Assembly (NCBI GenBank): GCA_963921425.1
Contig: OY992832.1
Coordinates: 26,935,489 to 26,999,488, forward strand
Reading direction: 5' to 3'
Origin: Dryas octopetala
Taxonomy: Eukaryota > Streptophyta > Magnoliopsida > Rosales > Rosaceae
Length of the DNA stretch: 64,000 bases
The notes under the pieces were generated by a model. The model was not told where the DNA came from. It worked only from the letters and a program-made list of their open reading frames with translations, and searched no databases. Positions 44,743 through 57,714 of the stretch are shown in pieces. The position numbers and the translations under genes were made by a program. Within the stretch, counting starts at the first letter, position 1, and every line of letters starts with the position of its first letter.

Positions 44743-45083
44743 CATCAAATGTTGTTCAATAAGTCTAGAGTGCTAATCCAAACATGAGAAGGTGTTTCCC
44801 TATGTCGTTTTTGCTAACCGGTGACGTTCTGATAAAATTTGGACGAAATTGGACCAATTATGCACCGAAAGGATGTTTTCGTGCGTTCGTAACACCAAAT
44901 GTAATTCAATAAGTCTAGAACGCTAATCCTAACATGAGAAAGTACTTTCCCATGTCTCTCATGCCCTTCAAGAACGTTTTGGTGCAATTAAGACAAAATT
45001 GGATCAAGTATGCACCGTAATGGTGTGTTCGAGCGTTCTTCACACCAAATGTGTTTCAATAGGTCTAGAACGCTCATCCTAAC
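44743..45083. repeat. 150-bp satellite, second segment
   Basis: Just over two monomers, resuming in the phase interrupted at 42143. It ends at CTAAC (45079-45083), the target of the B2 solo LTR. Confidence 0.9.
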
Positions 45084-47395
45084 TGTTGATGTGTTTTCTT
45101 AAAACAAAATAAACAATTATCTCATTCTAAGTATACTCGCAAGTGCACGAATCGCATCAATAGCAAAGCGTACAAGCACGAGATCGATCCCACAAGAAAT
45201 GGTTAATAAACAACAAATCAATGCAATTAATCACTAGAATAACTAAATGGGGGGTTTTGGAAGATGGAAACACACGCACACATCCTTTATTCTATCTTGC
45301 AATGTTAAGTTTTCGGTTTCAAATCAGATAAGCATGCAATAACCATCCAAGGCTAATGACAGTTAATTTGAACACAACATATTAAAGTTTGACTGCTAAA
45401 AAGGTTTGGCTAGTTACTTTCTCGCAATTGTTCTCCTAATGCATAAACTAAGAGCTTCTTGGGCCTTCCTTAGCCAGTTAACCTACATGTTCCCTAGTTC
45501 AAGCTAAGGCAGCTGTTACCCATGCAGGAGTCATTAAGTTTTATGAGAACGTCAAACATGCACAACATATAAGCTTTGACTATTTCCTTATAGAGGTCGC
45601 CCAACCCCACTACCAAGAATAATCCCTTATTCCCTTGTTACTTGTGGTTTAGTGTATTTGACTATTTCACAGCTAAACCTAACAAATAAACTAGATGCAA
45701 TTACCCTAAGGTGGCCAGTCAAAGGATGCAAACAACTAGTGACGGGTTCTAATAGATAGTGGAAATTTAATACATGCAAACATCAAACTAACAGACCAAG
45801 AGACGGATAAACGATTTGTTAGAACATGCAAATCCATTAATCGACCTACGACTAATATGCAAGATAGAATAACTAACCTACATACTTAATTTAAATAAAT
45901 AAAAACAGTAACCAACAATAATGAAATCCCAATTCATGCTTAATAATAAAATCAGAAACGCAAAGTTAACGAAATTAAATGCATAAACGAATTGAATGAA
46001 ATCAAAAGGCAAACTAAATAAATTCAGAAACTTAATTAAATATATTCAGAGGCACAATCCAACAATAAAATAGAAAACTAGAACAAAAATTGAAGGAAAC
46101 AAGTGGAAGGGGTTGCAGCAAGACAAGGAAGAGAAGGCACCTTGCACAAGCAATTGGTTCACGGCTATGGTGAGCTAGGGCTTGCGGCTTAGGGTTGCTC
46201 TTCCTTGCAGCCACGCCACTTCTCTCTCTCTCTCAACCTTCGGCTAGTCCTCCCAAGAATAAACTAAAATTCTGAAATTAAAAACCTAGAACAGAAAAAT
46301 AAAACTAAAGACTAAAGAGATTTCGGCTGGAGTGTAGGAAGTGAGAAGTGAGGTCCCTAGGGTTCTGAATTAAGGGGATATATATAGAGGTGCAATCCTT
46401 GAGAGGCAAGGAAGAGAAAACATGCGGCTGCTAGGGTTTCTTCTCCTTGTAGCTTGCGGCATCAGCTAGGGTTAGAGCTTGTGGGCTTGCTGCAAGGGGC
46501 TTGGTCCTTTGGGCTTAAGTGGCGCATGCAAGTCAGCTAGGCCTCCCTCCCTTGCGCATGGGCTGCTGGTCTTGGACCTTGATGTGCATTGGGCTCGCAT
46601 GTGTTGGGCTGAAGTGGCTTGCACAAGATGGGCTAGGGTTTCACTCCATGGGCTTCCACCTTGGGCTTGCATCTTGGGCTTGCGCATGGGACTCCTTGGC
46701 TGCTAGGGTTTGCATGGCATGCATGCGCATGCATGGGCTGCCATCTTGCTCCTTACTTTGGGCTGCTAGGGTTTGGGCCCATGCATGTGCATGCATGGCC
46801 CATCTTGGTTCGGCATCCCTAGGGCCCATGGGCCCTTGACTTTTGACTTTCCATTTTGCCCCTCATTTCCATTTGAATTTAAATTCATTTCTTCCCTCCA
46901 TTCATTTCCATGGATGTCCACCACCTTCTAGAAGCTTCTGGAACCTTGACTTTGTAGAGTTGACTTTGACTAACATTTCCTGGTGCAACTAGGATTCCTT
47001 CAAAATGAGAGATTCCTTATCCATTTCGACTTCTCGTAATGACCATATTGCCCTAGTTGGGTTAGGTTTCCTAGTTCAACCAGGATTTCCTGTTCGAATC
47101 AGGATTTCACATTTCTGGCTCCGCAATGATGGTTCTGAACTTGATGTTTCCTAGTGTGACTAGGAATCCTCATTCGACTAGGATTTCTGCACTTTTCCTG
47201 GTTTGTCAGGATTTCACTTGTTTTCCTGGTTTGACCAAGAAATGTCCCAAAATGGCTCCATTTGCTTCTTTTTCTCATTTATGCTTCATTCGACCTGAAA
47301 ACACAAAAACAAGACAAAAAACACAAAATATCGAGTTCTAACACTCTAGGTTAAGGAATTAGTATCATAAAGTGATGCAAAATGCACACTCATCA
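45084..47395 (-). mobile_element. Solo LTR, family B2
   Basis: 2312 bp, minus orientation (TGATGAGTG at 47395 to CATCAACA at 45084), flanked by CTAAC (45079-45083, 47396-47400) inside the satellite. It has a small U3 deletion near 47050 relative to other B copies. TATA at about 46379-46387 (-). Confidence 0.95.
46379..46387 (-). promoter_or_regulatory. TATA box of B2 solo LTR
   Basis: CTATATATA on minus, as at 15102 in the other B2 copy. Confidence 0.6.
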
Positions 47396-49332
47396 CTAAC
47401 CTGAGAAAGTGCTTCTCTATGTCTTTCTTACGAACCGGCAAGTTTTGGGGGAATTTGAACGAAATTGGAACAAGTATGTACCAAAATGACAATTTTGTGC
47501 GTTCTTAACCCCGAATATGGTTCAATAGGTCTAGAACGCAAATCCGAACATGATAAAGTATTTCCGCATGTCTTTCTTGCCATCCGGGACATTTTTGTGC
47601 ATTCAGGACGAAATTGGATCAAGTATGCAACGAAATGACGTTTTCGAGCGTTCTGAACACAAAATGTGGTTCAATAAGTCCATAACGTTAATCCTAATAT
47701 GAAAACGTGCTTTTCTATGTGTTTCTTTACATTCGTGAATGTTTTGGGCAATTTGGAAGAAATTGGACCAAGTATGCACTGACATGACGTTTTTGTGGAT
47801 TCTTAACACAAAATGTGGTTCAATAAGTCCAGAACGCTAATCCTAAAATGAGAAAGTGCCTCCCTATGTCTTTCTTGCCATCCGGGAACATTTTGATGCA
47901 ATTTGGTCGAAATTGGACCAACTATGCACCTAAATTACTTTTTCGTGCGTTCCTAACACCGAATGTGGTTCAATAGGTCTAGAACTCTAATCCTTTCATG
48001 AGAAAGTGCTTTCCTATGTCTTTCTTGCAATTCGGAAACGTTTTGGTTGAATTTGGATCAAATTGGACCAAATATGCCCCGAAATGACGTTTTCGTGGGT
48101 TAAGTATGCACCAAAATGACATTTATGTGCGTTTTTAACACCAAATATCGTTCCATAGGTCTAGAACACATATGCTAACATGAGAAAATGCTTCCGCATG
48201 TCTTTCTTACCATCGAAGAACGTGTTGGTGCATTCAGGACCAAATTGGACCAAGTATGCACCGAAATGACGTTTCCGTGCATTCTTAACACAATATGTGG
48301 TTCAATAAGTCCAAAAGGCTAATCCTAACATGAGAAAGTGCTTTCCTATGTCTTTCCTGCCATCTGTAAATGTTTTGGCGCAATTTGGACGAAATTGGAC
48401 CAAGTATGCACTGACATGACGTTTTTGTGCGTTCTTAACACAAAATGTGGTTCAATAAGTCTAAAACGCTAATCCTAAAATGAAAACGTGCTTCCATATG
48501 TCTTTCTTGCCATCCGTGAATGTTTTGGTGCAATTTGGACGAAATTGGACCAAGTAGGCACCGACATGACGTTTTTGTGCGTTCTTAACACAAAATGTGG
48601 TTCAATAAGTCTAGAACGCTAATCCTAACATGAGAAAGTGCTTCGGCGTGTCTTTCTTGCCAACTGGTCACGTTTTGGTGCATTTTGGACGAAATTGGAC
48701 AAATTATGCACCGAAATGATGTTTTTGTGCGTTCTTAGCATCAAATGTGGTTCATTAAGTCTAGAGTGCTAATCCAAACATGAGAAGGTGCTTCCCCATG
48801 TCTTTCTTGCCAGTTGATGATGTTTTGATAAAATGTTGACGAAATTGGACCAATTATGCACCGAAATGACGTTTTCATGCGTTCGTAACACCAAATGTGA
48901 TTCAATAGGTTTAGAACGCTAATCCTAACATGAGAAAGTGATTCCCCATGTCTCTCATGCCCTCCGCGAACGTTTTGGTTCAATTAGGACAAAATTAGAC
49001 CAAGTATGCACCGAAATGATGTTTTCGTGTGTTCTTAACACCAAAGGTGGTTCAATAGGTATAGAACGCTAAACCTAATATGAGGAAGTGCTTCGACATG
49101 TCTTTCTTCCTAACCGGTCACGTTTTGGTGCAATTTGGACGAAAGTGCCCCAAGCATGTACCGAAATGACATTTTTGTGAGTGGTTAAGATGAGAAAATG
49201 CGTCCCTCCCCATGTCCTTCTCGCCAACCAGGAATGTTTTGATGTAATTGGACCAAGTATGCACCAAAATTACGTTTTCGTGCATTCTTAACACCAAATG
49301 GGGTTCAATTGGTCGAGAACGCTAATCCTAAC
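47396..49332. repeat. 150-bp satellite, main segment
   Basis: About 13 tandem monomers. The spacing of the conserved CTAATCCTAAC is exactly 150 bp over at least five successive copies (48471, 48621, 48771, 48921, 49071). Copies differ by scattered substitutions. One copy near 48100 is about 31 bp longer through a partial internal duplication. Interrupted at CTAAC (49328-49332) by LTR F1. Open frames on minus persist because 150 is a multiple of 3. Confidence 0.93.
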
Positions 49333-49970
49333 TGATTAGTGTTTATTTTACAGTATTTTGTGATTCTAACTCCATAACCTAGAGTGTTAGAACTCGATAC
49401 TTCTGTGCCTGTTAACTTGTTTTGGTGTTTTTAGGTCAAATGATGCATAAATAGGAAATAGGAGCAAATGGAGCCATTTTGAGACATTTCCTGGTCAAAC
49501 TAGGAAAAGAGCAGAAATCCTAGTCAAATGAGGATTTCTAGTCACACAAGGAAATATCAAGTCTAGAACCATCATTGTTAAGCTAGAAATGAGAAATCCT
49601 AATTGGAGCAGGAATTCGTGGTTGAACTAGGAAACCTAACCCTAATGAGACTAGGACTCACTAGGGGCAATATGGTCATTATGAGAAGTTGAAATGGACA
49701 AGGAATCCTACATCTACAAGGAATCCTAGTTGGATTAGGAAAAGTGTGGTCAAAGTCAACTCAATCAAGTCAAGGATCTCTGGCTTCTAGATGGTATTGG
49801 ACATCCATGGAACCAAATAAGATGAAGAAATGAATTCGAATCCAAGAAGGAGAAAGGGGCGAAATTGGAAGTCAAAGTCAATGGTCAAGGGTCACCTATG
49901 CCATGTCATGAAGTCAATTGGGCTTTGGGCCTAGGTGAAGTCGAAAGGAGAAGGATGGTGAGGTGGCAGC
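49333..49970 (+). mobile_element. LTR F1, first part
   Basis: Begins TGATTAGTG after satellite CTAAC. It has a U3 like B and C (palindromes, CTCGATACTT) but diverged. Split at GCAGC (49966-49970) by another F LTR; continues at 54472. Confidence 0.85.
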
Positions 49971-50528
49971 TGTTGCTCCTTTTTGTACAACTTGTTTTAC
50001 TTGGAATTTAGAAATGAATACCAAGTTGTAGCTCGCAAGTATACGAATCGCTCATGTAAGTATAGCGTATAAGTACGAGGTCGATCCCACGAGGAATAGG
50101 TAAATACACATCAAACCAACTAGAATCACCAAACACACACACGGCAGGGGGTTTGTAGATTGTGAAACTCACACACACCACATACACACACACACACAAT
50201 TGCAATGCTAAGAATTCAGAATCCACACCAATTGATGGAAATACAACCAAGCAATTCAAGATAATGCATAAATGTAATAAAGTTTACCAGTCGGAGGCCT
50301 TCTTGAGGACACTCCTAACTATTGTTCTCCTTATGAATATACTAAGAGCTTATTCGGCCTCCCCTAGTCAGTTAACTTGCATGTGTCCTAAGAGCTTTGT
50401 TAGGCATTCCTTAGGCACATGTTAACCATACAAGAGTCATTAAGTTTTGTAAAAACGATAAACACATAGCGCATAGCTCCAAATTAATGTACTGTATGTC
50501 ATCTATGATCCCTTTTCTCATGAGTACG

Positions 50529-52950
50529 TGATGAGTGTTCATTTTATGCTAATTTATGATACTAACTTCCTAACCTAGAGTGTTAGAACTCGATCTTTTT
50601 GTGTCTGTTGTCTTGTTTTTGTGTTTTTAGGTCGAATGAAGCATAAATAGGAAATAGGAGCAAATGGAGCCGTTTTGGGACATTTCCTGGTCAAACTAGG
50701 AAAATGGGTCAATTCCTGGTCAAACCAGAAAAAGAGCTAAAATCCTAATCAAATGAGGATTCCTAGTTACACTAGGAAACATCAAGTCCAGAACCATCAT
50801 TGTCGAGCCAGAAATGAGAAATCCTGATTGGAACAGGAATTCCTGGTTGAACTAGGAAACCTAACCCTACTAGGGGAAGGAGTCCTAATGACACTAGGAG
50901 ACTCCAGGGGCAATATGGTCATTACAAGAAGTTAAAATGGATAAGGAATCTTTCATTTACAAGAAATCCTAGTTGGACTAGGAAATGTTGGTCAAAGTCA
51001 ACTCAATCAAGTCAAGATTCCAGAAGTTTCTAGAAGGTGGTGGACATCTAGGGAATCAGATGGAGGAATGAATTCGAATCCAAGAGGGAGAGAGGGGTAA
51101 AATTGGAAGTCAAAGTCAATGGTCAAGGGTCAACCATATCATGTCATGAAGTCAATTGGGCTTTGGGCCTAGGTGAAGTCGAAATCCACAAGAATGGTGA
51201 GGTGGCAGCTCAACACATTATTTGCATGCTTGCAGCCCATTCAGCCCAAGTCATACAGCCATGTGCAAGCCATGCATCCCTAAAGCCCATCACACCACTT
51301 GCTTGTTGCAGCCAGCCCATGTTCTTTTAAAGGAAACCCTAGCCCATCACGCTTACAAAGAGAAAGCTCAAGGAATCCTAGCTCAAAAAGAAGTCAAAAC
51401 CCTGAAAAATAGAGCACCAATTTCGACAGCAATTCTATAATTCTCCAGAACGAATCAGGTAGCATGCCATATATGGTTGGAGAGATACGGATGTTAGCTT
51501 CGCAGGGAATTTTACGGATTTGGATTCCGAGTTTTCTAGCTCAAGATATGGTCATTTTAGTAGAGGTAGCGCAGCAGTTCCACGAGCTGAAAACGGAGTT
51601 ACGCCCAAAAAGAGCCCAAATCAGCCCAAGGCCCATGTTTGACCGAAAATTATAAGTCGGTGTGCAAGGAATGCACTTATTCCACATTGAAGAGAAACAG
51701 AAATCTCAGCCCCACTCTCCTCTATAAATACATCTTTATAACTCAAGGAGGGGATCCCTCTCTGAAATTTCAGAAACCCTAGCCTAGTCTCTCTCTCTTC
51801 TTGCCACACACCCTAGCCTCCATTCTCTCTCTTTCTTTTCTCACGCAGCCTAGGAACCCTAGCAGCCCCATTATTTCTCTTCCCTTGCCGCAGCCACCAT
51901 CATCTCTCTTTCTTTATTTTTCTGCGGAACTGAAGGAGGAGGAAGGAGTCAAGCCACTGCCACCTTGTGCCGCTGCTGCCACCTTGTGCCGCCGCCGCTG
52001 CCATTCTCTAAGGATGTTCTCTTTGTTTTTCTTTTGGAATTCTAGTTTTTAATTGTTTTGTTTAATTAGTTTGCTTTCCAACATGGATTGGGAATTTATT
52101 TATATTATTCTGATTTTCTTTTCTATTTTAATTATGTAAGTTTATTTATTCTATCTTGCATGTTAGTTGTAGGTTGATTATTGGATTTGCATGCTTTAAC
52201 AAATCGTTTATCCGTCTCTTGGTCTGTTAGTTTGATGTTTGCATGTATTAAATTTCCATTATCTATTAGAACCCGTCACTAGTTGTTTGCATCCTTTGAC
52301 TGGCCACCTTAGGGTAATTGCATCTAGTTTAATTGTTAGGTTTAGCTGTGAAATAGTCAAAGACACTAAACCACAAGTAACAAGGGAATAAGGGATTATT
52401 CTTGGTAGTGGGGTTGGGCGACCTCTATAAGGAAATAGTCAAAGCTTATATGTTGTGCATGTTTGACGTTCTCATAAAACTTAATGACTCCTGCATGGGT
52501 AACATCTGCCTTATCTTGAACTAGGGAACATGTAGGTTAACTGGCTAAGGAAGGCCCAAGAAGCTCTTAGTTTATGCATTAGAAGAACAATTGCGAGAAA
52601 GTAACTAGCCAAACCTTTTTAGCTGTCAAACTTTAATATGTTGTGTTCAAATTAACTGTCATTAGCCTTTGATGGTTATTGCATGCTTATCTGATTTGAA
52701 ACTGAAAACTTAACATTGTAAGATAGAATAAAGGGTGTGTGCGTGTGGTGATGTGTGCGTGAGTTTCATCTTTCTAAAACCCTCCCATTTAGTTATTCTA
52801 TTGATTAATTGATTTGATTTGTTTTGTATTAATCATTCCCTGTGAGATCGACCTCGTGCTTGTACGCTTTGCTACTAATGCGATTCGTGCACTTCCGAGT
52901 AAACTTAGAATGAGATAATTGTTTATTTTGTTCTAAGAAAACATTCAACA
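50529..52950 (+). mobile_element. Solo LTR, mosaic of F (5' half) and B (3' half)
   Basis: 2422 bp, TGATGAGTGTTC to CATTCAACA, flanked by GTACG (50524-50528, 52951-52955). The U3, including the module at 51464-51655, resembles F and C. From about 52130 the leader and U5 follow family B closely. TATA at 51722-51730. Confidence 0.93.
51722..51730 (+). promoter_or_regulatory. TATA box of mosaic LTR
   Basis: CTATAAATA in a context like the C LTRs. Confidence 0.6.
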
Positions 52951-53532
52951 GTACGTTCTTAGGATACCCACTTTCTCATGAGTACCTTTTGAGCATATTT
53001 AATTTCACAACATAATCTAGATGCAATTACCCTAAGGTAGCTAGTCAAAGGGTGCAAACAAATAGAATTAATTTTACTAGAGATCAAGGATTTACTACAT
53101 GCATCAAATTAAATCACAAGTGTCACCATTGCATAACTCACAATTAAACTTTTATCATCCATCTTAGCAAAGCAATAAAAAAACTCAAAACATAATAATA
53201 AAGAAAATAAAAGATCCAACTTTCATTATAATAATTAAATCCACAATGAAAGTAAGAACAAACTAATTAACTAAGGAAAAAGAAGAAGAAAATCAAAAGA
53301 AAAACAAAGAACATCACAAGAGGGTGGCAGCGGCACAAGATAGAAGAAAAGGAGAGACATAGCCGCAAGGAGGCTCACGGCAAAGGTGAGCTAGGGCTGT
53401 GGCACATGGTCTCTCATTCTCCCTCAAGTGGAGTCACCCTCTCACTCTCTCTCTGAAATTCAGCCTCCCCCTCTCTCTCTGAATTCTGAAAATATAAAAA
53501 TATGGGAACCCTAAACAATGAGAGAATAGGAT

Positions 53533-53542
53533 ATATTTATAG
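53533..53542 (-). promoter_or_regulatory. TATA box of F solo LTR
   Basis: CTATAAATAT on minus. Confidence 0.55.
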
Positions 53543-54471
53543 AGGTGATGTGAGGATTCCTTGGGAGGCAAGGAGAAGACAAGGTGCGGCTAGGGTTTCA
53601 TTAAAAGAACATGGGCTTAAGTGAATTTCTTGATCCTTAAGACTTCTAATTTTTGGCCAAAAGTGGGTCTTGGGCTGATTTGGGCGTAACTTATTTCAGC
53701 TTGCGGAACTGCTGCACTACCTCCACTAAAATGACCATATCTTGAGCTAGAAAACTCGGAATCAAAATCCATAAAATTCCCTGCGAAGCTAACATCCGTA
53801 TCTTTCCAACCATATATGGCATGCTACCTGGTTCTCTCTGAAGAATTACAGAATTGCTGTCGAAATTAGTGCTCTATTTTCCAGGGTTTTGACTTCTTTT
53901 TCATCTAGGATTCCTTGGGCTTTCTCTTTGCATGGCGTGATGGACTTGGGCTGCTAGGTTTAGGCGCATGGGCTTCCATGGGATGCATGGCTTGCGCATG
54001 GCTGTATGACTTGGGCTCTTGGACCTTGGAATGGCACAACTTGGGCTTCCTCCAATTGGGCTTGCAATAGGCGCATGGCCTTGGTCCTTTGGGCTAGGGT
54101 TATGCGCATGGCCCATAGTGCATGGGCTGCATGTGTAGTCTATGTCATGTGATGATGTGGACACGGTTGACCATTGACTTTGACCTTTGACTTTGACAAA
54201 AAGTCAACCTTGACAAAAAAGATTCTGTCTGAGATTCTTTAAAGATTCCTTCCAGATTCTTGATCCTTCTAGCATATTCCCTCAAGATTCTTTTTCCCAT
54301 TTCTTCCATTTTTAGCTCAAAATAGCCTCATTTAGCTTCTTTCTTCATCATTGCTTCATTTAACCAAAAAACACAAAAACAAGACAATAGACACAAAAGT
54401 ATCGAGTTCTAACACTCTAGGTTAGGGAGTTAATATCATAAAATAACGTAAAATGAACACTCATCAGCAGC

Positions 54472-55134
54472 CCAATACATCATTACATGCTTGCAGCCCA
54501 TCACGCCACTTGTAGCCCATCACGCCAACCCTAGCCCACAAGGAGGGAGCCCAAGTCGACACTCAAGGAGCCCAATGAGGAAGCCCAGGTGCTTATTCCT
54601 TGCCCTAGAAGACTTTCCTTCTTCTGAAATCCTATATTTGGAAGGAAGATATTTGGAAGATTCAGTAAAAGATCACAAGGAGTCCTTATCTTGCAAGGAA
54701 GTCAAAACCCTGAAATCTGAACATCAAATTTTAACAACAATTCTGTAATTCTCCAGAGCTAATCAGGTAGCATGTCATATATGGTTGGAAGGATACAGAT
54801 GTTAGCTTCACATGGAATTTTAGGGATTTCGATTTCGAGATTTCTAATTCAAGATATGGCCATTTTAGTGGAGGTAGCGCAGCAGTTTCGCTAGCTGAAA
54901 AAAAGTTACGCCCAAAAACAGCCCAAATCAGCCCAAGGTCCATTTTTGGCCTAAAATTAGAAGTCTTAAGGAGCAAGGTATGCACTTATCCCATATTGGA
55001 AAATCAGCAAAACCTCTCCACCTCCCTACCTCTATAAATACAACTCACTCTCTCACATATCACACATCTTCTACACCTTACACCTTTTTATTTTCTGAAA
55101 ATTAGAGAGAGAGAGAAGTTGGCGCAAGGAGGAG
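54472..55134 (+). mobile_element. LTR F1, second part
   Basis: Resumes U3 after the nested F solo LTR and includes a variant of the 190-bp U3 module (about 54773-54930) and TATA CTATAAATA at 55032-55040. Cut at AGGAG (55130-55134) by a C LTR; the remainder is outside the window. Confidence 0.83.
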
Positions 55135-56880
55135 TGTTGTATGTTTTCCTAGAGCAATTATATTAAACCTTTTTAACAACTCTAGGTTAACTCGCAAGTG
55201 CACGAATCGCGGAGTAGCAAAGCTTACAAATACGAGGTCAATCCCACAGGGAATTGTACTAGTATAATGATTACTAACTCAATTGAACTTAATTAAGTCT
55301 ACTCTAACTCACACACACAAATGGGGGTTTTTGATTGGTTTTTGAGACTAGACTAAACTAACAAATAAGTAACAAAACTTTAAAGTAACAAACTAAATGA
55401 ATTCAGATAAGACCAATGATAAAGAAACACTAGGGGTCAGAATCCATCACTAGCATACTGCTCACTTTACTATGAATATTAACAATCAATATATAAACAT
55501 GTCAACAAAGTTTGTCTACTAAAAGATTTGGCTAGTTACTTTTAGCAATTACCCTCCTTACTGTGCATAACTAAGAGCTTCTTAGGCCTCGCTTAGCCAG
55601 TTAACTTACATGTTCCTTTAGCGTACTTAAGACAACTGTTATCCATGCAAGAGTCATTACAATTTGTGAGAGTGACAAACATATAGAGCATAGACCCATC
55701 CGAAGTGTAACCTATGATCATCTATAATCCCTTTTCTCATGAATATTATCTTAAAATATCCACTTGTTGCCTATTGAAACTATCATCCTTTTGAGCTTGT
55801 TTAGTTCCACAACATAAATCTAGATGCATGCAACCTAAGGTGATCAGTCAAAGATGCGAAGCAAATAGAGTCAATTTAAACAGAGATCCAAGATTTGTCA
55901 ACATACAAATAATTGAAAAGTCAATATAGTAAAAGTAAATAGCATCGCTAGGGCTTCATCCTATCCCTAGCCCAATATTTAGCTATACATATTAAATCCA
56001 CAAATAAATAAAACATAATTAAAACTACTAAAATAAAAAGGAATAAGGAAGAGAGATCAAGCCACGGCAGCAGCAAGGCGGCTAGACGACGGCACAAGAT
56101 GATGGCGTGGCAGCAAGGTGGAGGCGTGACTAGGTGGTGGTGGCTGCGGCAAGACTTGTTCCTCCTCCTCAGTTCAGTACAAAATTAAAAGAAAATAGAG
56201 ATGTCTAGAGAGAAAGGGGCTGTGGCAAGAGAGAAAAAGAATGAGAGCTGCTAGGGTTCTTAGGGCTGAGTGAGAAAAAGAAAAGAAGAAGAGAGAGAGC
56301 AAGGGTGTGCGGCAAGAAAGAGAAGAAAGAGGCTAGGGTTTCTGAAATCTGACAGGAGAGAACCCTCTTTCTGAATTATAAAGATGTATTTATAGAGGAG
56401 AGTGGGGTTGCTATTTCTATTTCTCTTCAATGTGGGATTGCTGAAACTTAACCTAATGGACCAGGGCCACACTCACTTAAGCCCAACATGCATAACAATC
56501 AGCCCCTATGCGCCAATCACTAGGCCCTTAGCTTGAGTCCATGCGCCAGCCACTAGGCCTTTCACTTAAGCCCATGCCGCATCCTCCTTAGGGTGTTGCG
56601 CCTAGCCCAAGCCTAATAGCTTGGCCAAAAATCAGTCTTATCCATTTGTGCTTTGGCCCAATGTCTTCCAAAAGCTTCTAGAACCTTTGAATTGTTGACT
56701 TTGACTTTTGACCACTTCTCCTTGTCCAACTAGGAATCCTTATCAACTTAGGATTTCTATCTTCACTTGGATTTCACAATTACCATTTTGCCCCTCATGA
56801 CTCCTATCTTCATTAGGACACCATTTCCTACTCGGATTAGATTTCCTAGTTCAAATATGATTTCCTGCTCCAACTAGGAT
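55135..56880 (-). mobile_element. LTR of family C, minus, interrupted at U3
   Basis: On plus it starts TGTTGTATG (the LTR end) and passes U5, leader, TATA (56387-56395, -) and the start of the palindrome region, then stops at AGGAT (56876-56880), where E1 begins. The other ends of this C copy and its host are outside the window. Confidence 0.87.
56387..56395 (-). promoter_or_regulatory. TATA box of C LTR
   Basis: CTATAAATA on minus, same LTR position as 1126 and 20335. Confidence 0.6.
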
Positions 56881-57287
56881 TGTGAGACCCCGTATCTTTT
56901 CAAGGATTTATTCTAAATATTTTGAGAATTTAATTTGATCATTTTGGAAAATAAAGAGGTTGTGATTTAATGTTAACTTTCTTTTAAAATTTCTTTGACC
57001 CAAAAGTTGACTTTTTATTCTATTAGGCTTTTAATTGTGACTTTGGATCCGTTAGGTAGGTCTCGAGTCCACAATTTCATAGACACGTAGCACACATCGA
57101 TCCGAGTTACGGTTTGAGAGATATGGGCATTTGAAGCGAAGGGCAATTTTGTAATTAAAAAAACCAAAATCAGATTTAAAATTAGATCTCTCTCTCTCTC
57201 TCTCTCTCAGCTTCTCCCCACGCACACACCTTTTTCCCAGCCATCACTGGCCACCCCCCTCCCCGACAACCTCGACCTCCGACAACG
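56881..57287 (+). mobile_element. LTR E1, 5' end only
   Basis: Starts TGTGAGACCCCG after AGGAT. It shares with E2 a block around CATAGACACGTAGCAC and GATCCGAGTTAC, then a CT-rich stretch (57188-57210), and is cut at CAACG (57283-57287) by E2. Chromovirus-type LTR by its terminus; no coding sequence. Confidence 0.72.
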
Positions 57288-57711
57288 TGTAACGACCCGA
57301 CCCAACCCAAATTTTCACAAGAAATTTAAATTTTTATTTAACTATGTTTTCAAGAGATTTTTTTTTTTAAAGAATGTTGAATTGTATGTCAAAGATTTTG
57401 ATATTTATTTGGAGAATAAAAAGGTTTTGATTTAATTGTCAATTTTCGTTTTAATTTGGGCTTGACCCAAAAGTTGACTTTTAAAACTAGTGGGCTTTCA
57501 ATTTTGACTTTGGGTCCGTTAGATAGGTTTCGTTCCCATGATTTCATAGACACGTAGCACGCGTCGATCCGAGTTACAATTTGAAAGATATGGGCGTTTG
57601 AAGCTAGGGGCAATTTCGTAAAATTGACAAATTGGGTTTAAAAATCAGATTTAAAAAAAAAAAGAGGATCTCTCTCTCTCTAGCATTATCTAGAACATTC
57701 TCTCTCCTCCC

Positions 57712-57714
<3 letters not shown>

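Larger units (their letters stand above)
49971..54466 (-). mobile_element. Solo LTR, family F, itself split by a nested solo LTR
   Basis: On minus it runs from TGATGAGTGTTC at 54466 to AGCAACA at 49971, flanked by GCAGC (49966-49970, 54467-54471). About 2.07 kb without the nested insertion. It carries the U5 motif GTGGGATCGACC near 50080 (as reverse complement), the leader block and TATA at 53533-53542. Confidence 0.9.

Noticed and set aside
47428-48983. Frames in the satellite giving a ~50-residue periodic peptide.
   Set aside because: A 150-bp period keeps any open frame open. Copies differ by stops and indels, and no start context or domain is seen.
41881-49332. Possible CRISPR-like array from regular repeats.
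   Set aside because: Repeats are contiguous 150-bp monomers without unique spacers, in a plant genome; it is a satellite.
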